Part shown: one piece after another, positions 35,106-44,550 of the stretch
How the letters are laid out: every line of letters begins with the position of its first letter
How positions within the stretch are numbered: the first letter of the stretch is position 1
Source: Shinella lacus
GTDB taxonomy: Bacteria > Pseudomonadota > Alphaproteobacteria > Rhizobiales > Rhizobiaceae
Direction of reading: 5' to 3'
Length of the DNA stretch: 64,000 bases
Assembly (NCBI RefSeq): GCF_010994755.1
Contig: NZ_WHSB02000007.1
Coordinates: forward strand, 186,001-250,000
Program-made: the position numbers and the translations under genes
The notes under the pieces: model-generated
What the model saw: the letters and a program-made list of their open reading frames with translations, nothing else
Databases searched by the model: none
What the model was told of the DNA's origin: nothing

Positions 35106-35137
35106 CATCGATGCCGGCCTGAAGGCCGGCATCGATG
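35106..35137. terminator. Perfect 14-bp stem hairpin after the aldo/keto reductase
   Basis: CATCGATGCCGGCC / GGCCGGCATCGATG with loop TGAA, 11 nt past the reductase stop. No T-run follows. Likely a terminator or 3'-end stabiliser. Confidence 0.55.
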
Positions 35138-35148
35138 TGGCACAATCT

Positions 35149-36135
35149 CTACCAGCGCTGGTGCACATGCGGGGCGACGAGGCGGTAGTAGACCTCGCGC
35201 GTCGCTTCCATCACGTCTTCCGGAATGGCCGGCAGGCTCGCGGCCCGGGCGTTCGCCTGTGCCTGCTCGGCATTGCGCGCGCCGGGGATGACGACGCTGA
35301 CGGCATCCGACATCAGGATCCAGCGCAGGGCGAAGGCGGCCATGGTCGTGCCGGCCGGCACCAGCGCGCGGATTTCCTCGACGGCCTGCAAGCCAGTCTC
35401 GAAGGGCACGCCGGCAAAGGTCTCGCCGACATCGAAGGATTCGCCGTGGCGGTTGAAGTTGCGGTGGTCATCCGCAGCAAAGGCCGTCTCGCGGGTGATC
35501 TTTCCCGAGAGCAGGCCGCTTGCCAGCGGCACGCGCGCGATGATCGCGACGTGGCGGCGGGCGGCTTCCTTGAAGAAGAGCTGTGCCGGGCGCTGGCGGA
35601 ACATGTTGTAGATGATCTGCACGCTGACGACGCCCGGGAACTCGATCGCCTTCAGCGCTTCCTCGACCTTCTCCACGCTGACGCCGTAATTGGCGATCTT
35701 GCCGGCGGCCTTGATCTCTTCCAGCGCCTGGAAGACTTCCGGACGGTAATAGACCTCCGTCGGCGGGCAATGCAGCTGCACGAGGTCGAGGCGCTCGACG
35801 CCGAGGTTCTTCAGGCTGCGGTCGATGAAGCCTTCGAGGTTTTCCTTGTTGTAGCCGTCGGCGACATGCGGCGAGAGCCGGCGGCCGGCCTTGGCCGCCA
35901 CCATCGGGCGCTGGCCGCCGCGTTCCTTCAGCACGTCGGCGATGATTTTTTCCGAACGGCCGTCGCCATAGACGTCGGCGGTGTCGATGAAAGACATGCC
36001 GGCGTCGAGCGCGGCATGGAGGGCGGCGCGGCCATCCGCCTCCGTGACGTCACCCCAGGCGCCGCCGATCTGCCAGGCGCCGAAGCCGATATCCGTGGTG
36101 GTAAAACCCGTGCGGCCGAATTTGCGATGTCTCAT
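35149..36135 (-). CDS. Aldo/keto reductase
   Basis: 328-aa NADPH-dependent (alpha/beta)8 oxidoreductase. The catalytic tetrad is Asp51 and Tyr56 (FIDTADVYGDGRSE), Lys82 (VAAKAGRR) and His122 (LVQLHCPP). Start MRHRKFGRTG (36133-36135) has GGGAGA 7 nt before it; the in-frame ATG 14 codons upstream lacks homology. The substrate is unknown. It faces the same way as uxuA and hut genes but is separated by hairpins. Confidence 0.9.
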   Translation of the reverse strand: MRHRKFGRTGFTTTDIGFGAWQIGGAWGDVTEADGRAALHAALDAGMSFIDTADVYGDGRSEKIIADVLKERGGQRPMVAAKAGRRLSPHVADGYNKENLEGFIDRSLKNLGVERLDLVQLHCPPTEVYYRPEVFQALEEIKAAGKIANYGVSVEKVEEALKAIEFPGVVSVQIIYNMFRQRPAQLFFKEAARRHVAIIARVPLASGLLSGKITRETAFAADDHRNFNRHGESFDVGETFAGVPFETGLQAVEEIRALVPAGTTMAAFALRWILMSDAVSVVIPGARNAEQAQANARAASLPAIPEDVMEATREVYYRLVAPHVHQRW

Positions 36136-36218
36136 GAAAAAGTCTCCCGACAGATTGATTGTGTCGGGAGGTAGCATTCCGCTGGAACGCGGACAAGGAA
36201 ATCGCTTCCGTCTATGGC

Positions 36219-36794
36219 TCAGGCCGGAGTGATTTCTACCAGATAGAAGGCCGCACTTTCGCCGGCCGAGACCACCTCGGCACGCTCCGAGCCATCGAGC
36301 ACCAGGGCATCCAGCGGCTGGAGGCCGATGAGGCCGTTGGCGGTGGAAACGCCGAGCGGTTCAAGCGCCAGCAGCAGGCGTTCGCCTGATGATTGCGCCA
36401 GAGCCAAGGAGCCTTCCGCGACGTGCCGCGCCAGCTTGTGCCGGAAAACGCCACGACGGGTCATGACGTTGAGGTCGGTGATCGGACCGCCGGTGAGGCG
36501 CGCCGTGGTGGGCGCATCGGCCGGGAAGGCGAGGGGCGTCGATTGCGGCGTCAGCAGTTTCTCACCGACACCCTCGATGGACAGCGCCATGCCGTCCCCC
36601 GAAAGCACCGCCAGCGTGCGGTCGATGCCGGGAAAGACCGAAAACGGTCCGTCGCTCGCCACCGTCGCCATGCTGACGCGCCAGCCGAACGCCGAAAGGT
36701 CGGCGCCTTCCGGATGGACGATCACCTCGACCGTCTCGCCGCCGCCGTTCTTCCACGGCATGCGGCGATGTTCGACGTTGCGGAGAAGCCGCAT
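36219..36794 (-). CDS. hutD: HutD-family protein
   Basis: 191-aa double-cupin-like protein of the HutD/Ves family, found in hut operons and implicated as a governor of histidine-pathway flux in Pseudomonas. N-terminal MRLLRNVEHRRMPWKNGGGETVEV is the family hallmark, followed by WRVSMATVASDGPFSVFPGIDRTLAVLSGDGMAL. The start is ATG 36794; a TTG at 36800 overlapping the hutU stop is the alternative. It is the last gene of the hutIHGUD operon. Confidence 0.92.
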   Translation of the reverse strand: MRLLRNVEHRRMPWKNGGGETVEVIVHPEGADLSAFGWRVSMATVASDGPFSVFPGIDRTLAVLSGDGMALSIEGVGEKLLTPQSTPLAFPADAPTTARLTGGPITDLNVMTRRGVFRHKLARHVAEGSLALAQSSGERLLLALEPLGVSTANGLIGLQPLDALVLDGSERAEVVSAGESAAFYLVEITPA

Positions 36795-36796
36795 CC

Positions 36797-38473
36797 TCAA
36801 TTACCGAGGATGCCGGGCAGGCGCAGGCCCTTTTCCTTGGCACAATCGAGCGCGATGTCGTAGCCGGCATCCGCGTGGCGCATGACGCCGGTCGCCGGAT
36901 CGTTCCACAGCACGCGGCCGAGGCGTTCGGCTGCCGCATCCGTGCCGTCGGCGCAGATGACGACGCCCGAATGCTGCGAGAAGCCCATGCCGACGCCGCC
37001 GCCATGGTGCAGCGAGACCCAGGTCGCACCCGAGGCGGTGTTGAGCAGCGCGTTCAGCAGCGGCCAGTCGGACACGGCGTCCGAGCCATCCTTCATCGAT
37101 TCCGTCTCGCGGTTCGGCGAGGCAACGGAGCCCGAATCGAGGTGGTCGCGGCCGATGACGATCGGCGCGCTCAGTTCGCCGTTCTTGACCATCTCGTTGA
37201 ACGCGAGGCCGAGGCGGTGGCGATCACCGAGGCCGACCCAGCAGATGCGCGCCGGCAGGCCCTGGAAGGCGATGCGCTCGGCGGCCATGTCGAGCCAGTT
37301 GTGCAGGTGCTTGTTGTCGGGCAGCAGTTCCTTGACCTTGGCGTCGGTCTTGCGGATGTCCTCCGGATCGCCGGACAGCGCAGCCCAGCGGAACGGGCCG
37401 ATGCCGCGGCAGAACAGCGGGCGGATATAGGCCGGCACGAAGCCCGGGAAGGCGAAGGCGTTTTCGAGGCCCTCTTCCTTGGCGACCTGGCGGATGTTGT
37501 TGCCGTAGTCGAAGGTCGGGATGCCCATGTCCTGGAAGGCGATCATCGCTTCGACATGCTCGCGCATGGAGGCGCGGGCGGCCTTTTCGACGGCCTTCGG
37601 GTCGCTTTCGCGCTTTTCCTTCCACTGCGCCATCGTCCAGCCCTTCGGCAGGTAGCCGTTGATCGGGTCGTGGGCGGACGTCTGGTCGGTGACCATGTCC
37701 GGGCGGATGCCGCGGCGGACCATTTCCGGCAGGATCTCGGCGGCGTTGCCGAGCAGGCCGACGGACTTGGCTTCACCGGCCTTCGTCCAGCGATCGATCA
37801 TTGCGAGCGCCTCGTCGAGCGTGTCGGCCTTTTCGTCGATGTAGCGGGTGCGCAAACGGAAATCGATCGAGTCCGGGTTGCATTCGACGGCAAGGCACGA
37901 GGCGCCGGCCATGACGGCGGCGAGCGGCTGGGCGCCGCCCATGCCGCCGAGACCGCCGGTCAGCACCCACTTGCCCTTGAGGTCGCCATTGTAATGCTGG
38001 CGGCCGGCTTCCACGAAGGTCTCGTAGGTGCCCTGAACGATGCCCTGGCTGCCGATATAGATCCACGAGCCGGCCGTCATCTGGCCGTACATGGCAAGGC
38101 CCTTCTTATCCAGCTCGTTGAAATGGTCCCAATTGGCCCAATGCGGCACGAGGTTGGAATTGGCGATCAGCACGCGCGGCGCATCCTTGTGCGTGCGGAA
38201 AATGCCGACCGGCTTGCCGGACTGCACGATCAGCGTCTCGTTTTCTTCGAGGTCACGCAGCGAGGCGACGATCTTGTCGAAATCGGCCCAGGTGCGGGCG
38301 GCACGGCCGATGCCGCCATAGACGACCAGTTCATGCGGGTTTTCCGCGACGTCGGGGTCGAGATTGTTCATCAGCATGCGCAGCGGCGCTTCCGTCATCC
38401 AGCTCTTGGCGGTGAGCTCGGTGCCGCGGGCAGCGCGGATTTCGCGGATGTTGTGGCGGGGATTGGTGGTCAT
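36797..38473 (-). CDS. hutU: Urocanate hydratase
   Basis: 558-aa cytosolic enzyme with tightly bound NAD+ that converts urocanate to imidazolonepropionate, the second step of histidine degradation. The NAD site is [17 protein letters not shown]; the catalytic-region Cys is in [15 protein letters not shown]; the C-terminal [22 protein letters not shown] is strongly conserved. It lies 18 nt behind hutG and directly ahead of hutD. Confidence 0.98.
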   Translation of the reverse strand: MTTNPRHNIREIRAARGTELTAKSWMTEAPLRMLMNNLDPDVAENPHELVVYGGIGRAARTWADFDKIVASLRDLEENETLIVQSGKPVGIFRTHKDAPRVLIANSNLVPHWANWDHFNELDKKGLAMYGQMTAGSWIYIGSQGIVQGTYETFVEAGRQHYNGDLKGKWVLTGGLGGMGGAQPLAAVMAGASCLAVECNPDSIDFRLRTRYIDEKADTLDEALAMIDRWTKAGEAKSVGLLGNAAEILPEMVRRGIRPDMVTDQTSAHDPINGYLPKGWTMAQWKEKRESDPKAVEKAARASMREHVEAMIAFQDMGIPTFDYGNNIRQVAKEEGLENAFAFPGFVPAYIRPLFCRGIGPFRWAALSGDPEDIRKTDAKVKELLPDNKHLHNWLDMAAERIAFQGLPARICWVGLGDRHRLGLAFNEMVKNGELSAPIVIGRDHLDSGSVASPNRETESMKDGSDAVSDWPLLNALLNTASGATWVSLHHGGGVGMGFSQHSGVVICADGTDAAAERLGRVLWNDPATGVMRHADAGYDIALDCAKEKGLRLPGILGN

Positions 38474-38491
38474 TGGCTGGTTCTCCCGGGA

Positions 38492-39292
38492 TCAGCGTGG
38501 AAGGGTGGAGGCGAGCGCCTCAAGACGGTTCAGGATGTCTGTCAAAACAATGCGCAGCCGCGCGGCCTTCTCCTCGTCGAGGGCGAAGGGCGGGGCTTCC
38601 GTGGCAAGATGGCTCACCTGCGCGAGTTCCATCTGGATGGCGTGCGCGCCGGTTTCCGGCTTGCCGTAATGGCGCGTCGTCCAGCCGCCCTTGAAGCGGC
38701 CGTTAAGGATGCTGGTGTAGCCCTCTGCCTTCGCACAGGCGTCGAACGTCGCCGTCTCGATGGCCTTGTCGCAGGTGCGGCCCATGTCGGTGCCGACGTT
38801 GAAATCCGGCAGCCGGCCTTCGAACAGGAAGGGGATCAGCGAGCGGATAGAGTGGCAATCGTAGAGGATGGCCACGCCGTGGATCGCCTTGACGCGCTCG
38901 ATTTCGGCGGCAAGGGCCGCATGATAGGGCGCGTGGAAATTGGCGAGCCGGGAGGCGATGTCCGCCTCGGTCGGCGCCTCGCCGTCCTTCCAGATCGGCT
39001 TGCCGTCGAAATCCGTTTCCGGAACGAGGCCCGTCGTGTTCTGGCCGGGATAGAGGCTGACGCCGGCCGGATCGCGATTGGCATCGATGACGTAGCGGTG
39101 GAAGGTGGCGCGCACGGTCGTCACGTTCGGCAGCAGGCCGTCATACAGACGCTCGATATGCCAGTCCGTATCGGCGAGGATGCGGCCGTTGTCGTTCAGG
39201 CGTTCCCATATGTCGGCCGGCACGTCCGTACCGGTGTGCGGGAAGGCGAGGATGACGGGCGAGGTGCCCTGGTGGGTTTCGAACACCGCCAT
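38492..39292 (-). CDS. hutG: N-formylglutamate deformylase
   Basis: 266-aa N-formylglutamate amidohydrolase, releasing glutamate and formate as the last step of the five-enzyme Hut pathway. Family features are FPHTGTDVP, HRYVIDANRDPAG, and IYDCHSIRSLIPFLFEG-like DCHS. It complements HutF at 42218: together they define the formylglutamate branch rather than direct formimidoylglutamase. It begins 1 nt after the hutH stop. Confidence 0.95.
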   Translation of the reverse strand: MAVFETHQGTSPVILAFPHTGTDVPADIWERLNDNGRILADTDWHIERLYDGLLPNVTTVRATFHRYVIDANRDPAGVSLYPGQNTTGLVPETDFDGKPIWKDGEAPTEADIASRLANFHAPYHAALAAEIERVKAIHGVAILYDCHSIRSLIPFLFEGRLPDFNVGTDMGRTCDKAIETATFDACAKAEGYTSILNGRFKGGWTTRHYGKPETGAHAIQMELAQVSHLATEAPPFALDEEKAARLRIVLTDILNRLEALASTLPR

Positions 39293-39293
39293 G

Positions 39294-40829
39294 TCAGGCC
39301 TCCAGAACCGGCAGGATGCCCTTGGAAACAGAGGCGCCGAGCGCGCCCGACGAGACGAAGCTGCTGGCGGCGGCGAGATCCGGGGCCATGTAGCGGTCCT
39401 CTTCCAGCGTCGCGACGACCGTGCGCAGCGTTGCCACGACCTTCTGCAATTCCGGGCTGGTGACGAGCGGCGCGCGGAACTCGATGCCCTGGGCGGCCGT
39501 CAGCGCCTCGATGCCGATGATGGCGGAAAGGTTTTCCGTCATGCGCAGCAGGCGGCGGGCGCCGTGGCAGGCCATGGAGACGTGGTCTTCCTGGTTGGCG
39601 GAGGTCGGCGTCGAATCGACCGAGGCCGGATGCGCCATCTGCTTGTTTTCGCTCATCAGCGCGGCCGAGGTGACTTCCGCGATCATCAGGCCGGAATTGA
39701 GTCCCGGCTTCTTGGCTAGGAAGGCTGGCAGGCCGAAGGACAGCGCCGGGTCGACGAGCAACGCGATGCGCCGCTGCGAAATCGCGCCGATCTCGCAGAC
39801 CGCAATGGCGATCTGGTCGGCGGCAAAGGCGACGGGTTCAGCGTGGAAGTTGCCGCCCGAGATGACGCTGTTGTCGGACAGCACCAGCGGATTGTCGGTG
39901 ACGGCATTGGCTTCGATTTCGAGCGTGCGGGCGGCGGAGCGCAGGATATCAAGGCAGGCGCCGTCGACCTGCGGCTGGCAGCGGATGCAATAGGGGTCCT
40001 GCACGCGCTCGTCGCCGGTGATGTGGCTTTCGCGGATGACGGAGCCGGCAAGCAGCGCACGCAGCGACGCGGCGGCATCGATCTGGCCCTTGTGGCCGCG
40101 CAGCGTGTGGATGTCCGGATGGAACGGTGCGGAGGAGCCCATGGCGGCATCGGTGGACAGCGCGCCCGTAACCAGCGCAGCCTGCGCGGCGCGGTGGGCG
40201 CGGAAGAGGCCAGCGAGCGCCAACGCGGTCGAAACCTGCGTGCCGTTGATGAGCGCGAGGCCCTCCTTGGCGGCGAGCACGACGGGCTTCAGGCCGGCTT
40301 TCGCGAGGGCTGCACCGCCGGAGAGGCGTTCTCCGGCATAAATCGCTTCGCCTTCGCCGATCATCACGGCCGCCATATGGGCGAGGGGCGCGAGGTCACC
40401 GGAGGCGCCGACGGAACCCTGTTCGGGGATGACCGGGATAACGCCCTTTTCCTGCATGGTTTCCAGCAGGCGGACGATATCGAGGCGCACGCCGGAGGCG
40501 CCGCGGCCGAGCGAGATCAGCTTCAGCGCCATGATGAGGCGCACGATGTTTTCGGACAGCGGTTTGCCGACGCCGCAGCAATGCGACAGGATCAGGTTGC
40601 GCTGGAGCGTGGCGACATCGGCAGCTGCGATCTTGATGGAGGCGAGTTTGCCGAAGCCGGTGTTGATGCCGTAGACCGGCTCGTCGCCGCCGGCGATTTC
40701 CGCGATGCGGGCGGCGGCCTTTTCGATACCGGCGTCGAAGGACGGTTCGAGACGGGCGGAGATGCCGGTCCAGTAGATGGATTCAAGGGTTTTGAGGGGC
40801 ACGGAGCCCGGATGAAGCGTGATCGTCAT
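39294..40829 (-). CDS. hutH: Histidine ammonia-lyase
   Basis: 511-aa lyase that deaminates L-histidine to urocanate. The MIO cofactor forms from Ala142-Ser143-Gly144 in [13 protein letters not shown]. Tyr53 in [12 protein letters not shown] is the catalytic Tyr, and the QEDHVSM region is present. ATG 40827-40829 (MTITLHPG) has GAGGA upstream; a longer frame to 41054 runs into hutI and has no homology. It follows hutI by 52 nt. Confidence 0.98.
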   Translation of the reverse strand: MTITLHPGSVPLKTLESIYWTGISARLEPSFDAGIEKAAARIAEIAGGDEPVYGINTGFGKLASIKIAAADVATLQRNLILSHCCGVGKPLSENIVRLIMALKLISLGRGASGVRLDIVRLLETMQEKGVIPVIPEQGSVGASGDLAPLAHMAAVMIGEGEAIYAGERLSGGAALAKAGLKPVVLAAKEGLALINGTQVSTALALAGLFRAHRAAQAALVTGALSTDAAMGSSAPFHPDIHTLRGHKGQIDAAASLRALLAGSVIRESHITGDERVQDPYCIRCQPQVDGACLDILRSAARTLEIEANAVTDNPLVLSDNSVISGGNFHAEPVAFAADQIAIAVCEIGAISQRRIALLVDPALSFGLPAFLAKKPGLNSGLMIAEVTSAALMSENKQMAHPASVDSTPTSANQEDHVSMACHGARRLLRMTENLSAIIGIEALTAAQGIEFRAPLVTSPELQKVVATLRTVVATLEEDRYMAPDLAAASSFVSSGALGASVSKGILPVLEA

Positions 40830-40881
40830 TTTGCATTCCTCGATGCAGCCCGGCCTTCGAATTGACCTGCTGCGAATTGAC

Positions 40882-42108
40882 CTAATGTCCGCTGCGGATA
40901 CGGGCAAACATGGGATTGAAGCCCATGCGGTAGACCAGTTCCGCCGGCCGGCCGATGTCCCAGAGGACGAAATCGGCCCACTTTCCGGCTTCGAGCGTCC
41001 CCACTTCGTCGACCAGGCCCAGCGCGCGGGCGGCTTCGCGGGTGGTGCCGGCAATGCATTCCGTGACGGTCATGCCGAAGAGGGTGGCGGCCATGTTCAT
41101 GGTGAGGAGGAGCGAGGTCAGCGGCGAGGTGCCGGGATTGGAATCCGTCGCGACGGCCATCTTCACGCCGTGCTTGCGGAAGAGCTCGACCGGCGGCTTC
41201 TTCGTCTCGCGGATGAAATAGAAGGCGCCCGGCAGGATGACGGCGACCGTGCCCGCCTGCGCCATGGCGGCGGCACCCGCATCGTCGGTATATTCGAGGT
41301 GGTCGGCCGAAAGCGCGCCGTAGGAGGCGGCAAGGGCCGCGCCGTTGAGGTTCGAAAGCTGGTCGGCATGCAGCTTGACCGGCAGGCCGAAGCGCTTGGC
41401 GGCATCAAAAACCTTCGCCATTTCCCCCGGCGAGAAGGCGATACCTTCGCAAAAACCGTCCACCGCATCGGCAAGGCCTTCCGCCGCGATGGCCGGCAGC
41501 ATTTCGCCAATGACCTTGTCGATATAGGCGGCCTTGTCGCCGTTCATCTCCGGCGGCAGCGCATGGGCGCCGAGGAAGGTGGTGCGCACGGTCACGTCGC
41601 GCTGCTCGGCAATGCGTCGGGCGGCGCGCAGCGACTTCAGTTCGTTTTCGGTATCGAGGCCGTAGCCGGATTTCAGCTCGACGGTCGTGACACCCTCGGC
41701 GATCAACGCGTCGAGGCGGGGCAGCGTCTGGCGCACGAGATCGTCTTCGCTGGCAGCGCGCAGCGCCTTGACCGAGGAGACGATGCCGCCGCCGGCGCGC
41801 GCGATCTCCTCATAGGAGGCGCCGGCAAGCCGCAGCTCGAATTCATGGGCGCGGTCGCCGGCATGCACGAGATGGGTGTGGCAATCGATGAGGCCGGGGG
41901 TGATCCACCGGCCTTCGCAATCGACGGTTTCCGCAGCGGAGAATTCGGCAGGCAGGTCGGCTTCAGGACCGACGAAGGCGATGCGGCCGTCGCGCACGGC
42001 GATCGCGCCATCTTCGACGATGCCGAGGCCGGGCAGGCTCTCGTTGAGCGTCGCCAGCCGGGCATTGCGCCAGACGCGCACTGTGTCCTTTTCCGCTGCT
42101 GATACCAT
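40882..42108 (-). CDS. hutI: Imidazolonepropionase
   Basis: 408-aa Zn/Fe amidohydrolase that opens the imidazolone ring to formimidoylglutamate. Metal ligands are visible in [13 protein letters not shown], the His of LHADQLSN, and [10 protein letters not shown]. Start MVSAAEK (42106-42108) has AGAGG 5 nt upstream. First gene of the leftward hut operon, with the HutC-type operator 28 nt before the start, so repression by HutC should block the whole hutIHGUD unit. Confidence 0.97.
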   Translation of the reverse strand: MVSAAEKDTVRVWRNARLATLNESLPGLGIVEDGAIAVRDGRIAFVGPEADLPAEFSAAETVDCEGRWITPGLIDCHTHLVHAGDRAHEFELRLAGASYEEIARAGGGIVSSVKALRAASEDDLVRQTLPRLDALIAEGVTTVELKSGYGLDTENELKSLRAARRIAEQRDVTVRTTFLGAHALPPEMNGDKAAYIDKVIGEMLPAIAAEGLADAVDGFCEGIAFSPGEMAKVFDAAKRFGLPVKLHADQLSNLNGAALAASYGALSADHLEYTDDAGAAAMAQAGTVAVILPGAFYFIRETKKPPVELFRKHGVKMAVATDSNPGTSPLTSLLLTMNMAATLFGMTVTECIAGTTREAARALGLVDEVGTLEAGKWADFVLWDIGRPAELVYRMGFNPMFARIRSGH

Positions 42109-42135
42109 GATTGCCTCTTCCCTGTGATGAAGATA

Positions 42136-42147
42136 ATGTATATACAT
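42136..42147. promoter_or_regulatory. HutC operator between hutI and hutF
   Basis: ATGTATATACAT: a perfect 12-bp palindrome with the TGTA-N2-TACA core described for HutC sites in Pseudomonas. It lies in the 109-nt divergent spacer, 28 nt from hutI and 71 nt from hutF, placed to control both. Confidence 0.8.
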
Positions 42148-42217
42148 AATCGCAGAGGACGCAAGAGCGAATTTGCGGATCGGCGTCGAAGATAGATCGG
42201 AAGAGGGAGGGAGCGGC

Positions 42218-43561
42218 ATGGCCGTCATTCATGCAAGGCAGGCGCTGCTTACGGGCGGTTGGGCGAAGAATGTGCGTCTCCATATCGAAGGCGGCCGCAT
42301 CGCGCGCCTCGAAACGGATGCCGCCGCCGCAGCGGGTGACGAACGCCACGACACCATCGTCGCCGGCATGCCGAACCTGCACAGCCACGCCTTCCAGCGC
42401 GGCATGGCGGGCCTTGCGGAAACGCGCGGGCCGGGCAGCGACAGCTTCTGGAGCTGGCGCAACGTCATGTATCGCTTCGCACTGTCCATGACGCCCGATG
42501 ATGTGGAAGCCGTCGCCGCCCAGCTCTATGTTGAGATGCTGGAGGCCGGCTTTACCCGCGTCGGCGAATTCCACTACCTGCACCATGACAAGGACGGCGG
42601 GCACTATGGCGACATCGCCGAAATGGCCGTGCGCATCGCTGCGGCCGCGTCCGACACCGGCATCGCTTTGACGCTGCTGCCCGTCTTCTACGCCCATGCC
42701 GGCTTCGGCGGCACGGCGCCGGGCGAAGGGCAGCGCCGTTTCATCAACGACCGGGACTCCTACGCCGTGCTGCTGGAGCGTTGCCGCACGCTGACGGATG
42801 CGCTGCCCGGCGGCGTTACCGGCGTCGCCCCGCACAGCCTGCGCGCCGTCACGCCGGAAGAGCTTTCCGCCGTCGTCACCATGGCCGGCGACAAGCCGAT
42901 CCACATCCACATCGCCGAGCAGGTGAAGGAAGTGGAGGACAGCATCGCCTGGTCCGGCCGCCGCCCGGTGGAATGGCTGCTCGACAACCAGGCCGTCGAC
43001 GGTCGCTGGTGCTTCATCCACGCCACGCACATGACGGACACCGAGACGCGCGGCATGGCGGAAGCCGGCGCGATCGCCGGCCTCTGCCCGATCACCGAAG
43101 CCAATCTCGGCGACGGCATCTTCCCGGCGGAGTTTTTCGCCGCCGGTGGCCGATTCGGCGTGGGTTCTGATTCCAACGTGCTGATCGGCCTGCCGGACGA
43201 ACTGCGCCAGCTGGAATATTCCGAGCGTCTCGCCCACCGCGCCCGCAATGTGCTCGCCGCCCCCGGCGGCTCGACGGGCCGGGCGCTGTTTGATGGCGCG
43301 CTGGTCGGCGGCGCCGCGGCGTTGGGCGTGGATGCGGGGATCGCCGCCGGCAACGCGGCAGACTTCGTCAGCGCCAAGGCCCGTCACGGCCTTGATCTTG
43401 CGGGCGACGCACTGCTCGACGGCTGGATTTTTGCCAACGGTGCCGAGGTCGATTGCGTCTGGGTGAACGGGCGCAAGCAGGTCGAGGGTGGCCGCCACGC
43501 GGCGCGCGAAAAAATCGGCCGGCGCTTCACCGCGACGATGCGGGCGCTCACGGACGCCTGA
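42218..43561 (+). CDS. hutF: Formimidoylglutamate deiminase
   Basis: 447-aa Zn amidohydrolase that converts N-formimidoyl-glutamate to N-formylglutamate plus ammonia. Metal-site motifs: [35 protein letters not shown] and GSDSNV. ATG 42218 has AAGAGGGAGGG just upstream. It feeds HutG. It diverges from hutI and precedes hutC, with only 31 nt between. Confidence 0.96.
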   Translation: MAVIHARQALLTGGWAKNVRLHIEGGRIARLETDAAAAAGDERHDTIVAGMPNLHSHAFQRGMAGLAETRGPGSDSFWSWRNVMYRFALSMTPDDVEAVAAQLYVEMLEAGFTRVGEFHYLHHDKDGGHYGDIAEMAVRIAAAASDTGIALTLLPVFYAHAGFGGTAPGEGQRRFINDRDSYAVLLERCRTLTDALPGGVTGVAPHSLRAVTPEELSAVVTMAGDKPIHIHIAEQVKEVEDSIAWSGRRPVEWLLDNQAVDGRWCFIHATHMTDTETRGMAEAGAIAGLCPITEANLGDGIFPAEFFAAGGRFGVGSDSNVLIGLPDELRQLEYSERLAHRARNVLAAPGGSTGRALFDGALVGGAAALGVDAGIAAGNAADFVSAKARHGLDLAGDALLDGWIFANGAEVDCVWVNGRKQVEGGRHAAREKIGRRFTATMRALTDA

Positions 43562-43592
43562 GGGCGTATTGTAAGGCGGGCCTGCCTTTCCT

Positions 43593-44399
43593 ATGACTTG
43601 TCCCACCGGGCGATTGCGTCCGGCAAGCGCGGAGGCGACCATTTCCATCGACCAGGAGAAGACACGGACCGAGGCCAAGGAGCCGCCGCTGCATCGCCGC
43701 ATCTTGGAGGAAGTGGAAGGCAAGATCCTCTCGGGCGAATGGCCGCCGGGCCACCGCATTCCCTTCGAGCACGAGCTGACCGAGCAGTACCAGTGCTCGC
43801 GCATGACGGTGAACAAGGCAATCACCGAGCTGGTCAAGCGCGGCCTCATCGAGCGGCGGCGCAAATCCGGCAGCTATGTCACCCATCCGCATGCGCAATC
43901 GGCCGTGCTGGAGATCCACGATATCCGTCTGGAGGTCGAATCGCTCGGGCTGCGCTATCGCTACGAGAAGCGCACGCGCCTCGACCGCTCGGCAAAAGCG
44001 GCCGACCGCCGCCTGATGGACCTGCCGGAACCCGCACCGCTGACGGAGATTTCCGCGCTGCATTTCGCCGGCGCCCAGCCGTTCTGCCTGGAGGATCGCC
44101 TGATCAACCTCGTCGCCGTGCCGGAGGCCGCGGCCGAAACCTTTGACGATACCGCGCCCGGCGCCTGGCTGATCAGCCGCGTGCCGTGGAGTGCCGCCGA
44201 ACACCGCATCCGTGCCGTCGGCGCCGATGCCCGGGCCGCGGACCTGCTGGCGATCGCCCCCGGCACGGCCTGTCTGGTCGTCGAACGGCGCACCTGGAGC
44301 GGCGGCGTCTACATCACCCATGTGCGGCTGACCTATCCGGGCGAAAAACACGAGCTCGTCGCCGAATTCGCTCCGTCGCATCCCAAGCAAAACGCCTGA
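43593..44399 (+). CDS. hutC: Histidine utilisation repressor (GntR/HutC family)
   Basis: 268-aa repressor. The GntR wHTH is about residues 33-98 (LHRRILEEVEGKILSGEWPPGHRIPFEHEL, then CSRMTVNKAITELVKRGLIERRRKSGSYV), followed by a UTRA ligand domain that in the family binds urocanate. It sits behind hutF and should act at the palindrome at 42136. The start ATG has a poor ribosome site. The stop lies 6 nt before a palindromic repeat. Confidence 0.93.
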   Translation: MTCPTGRLRPASAEATISIDQEKTRTEAKEPPLHRRILEEVEGKILSGEWPPGHRIPFEHELTEQYQCSRMTVNKAITELVKRGLIERRRKSGSYVTHPHAQSAVLEIHDIRLEVESLGLRYRYEKRTRLDRSAKAADRRLMDLPEPAPLTEISALHFAGAQPFCLEDRLINLVAVPEAAAETFDDTAPGAWLISRVPWSAAEHRIRAVGADARAADLLAIAPGTACLVVERRTWSGGVYITHVRLTYPGEKHELVAEFAPSHPKQNA

Positions 44400-44405
44400 A
44401 CCCTT

Positions 44406-44550
44406 AGGACCAATCGACATTCAGCCCATGCCGGTCTGCAGATGGCGCTTTTGCGTGCTTCCGGTGCTCACGTACATTGAGTACGCTGCGCTCCGGGTCA
44501 CGCAAAACCACCATTTTCGCCACGGCCTGAGCTGAATGTCGATTGGTCCT
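44406..44550. repeat. 145-bp palindromic intergenic element, copy 2
   Basis: Ends AGGACCAATCG / CGATTGGTCCT. Same architecture as copies at 8751 and 63045. It fills the gap between convergent hutC and cyclase genes; its last two bases form part of the cyclase TAG stop (44549-44551). The inner arm TTTGCGTG / CACGCAAA pairs perfectly here. Confidence 0.9.
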
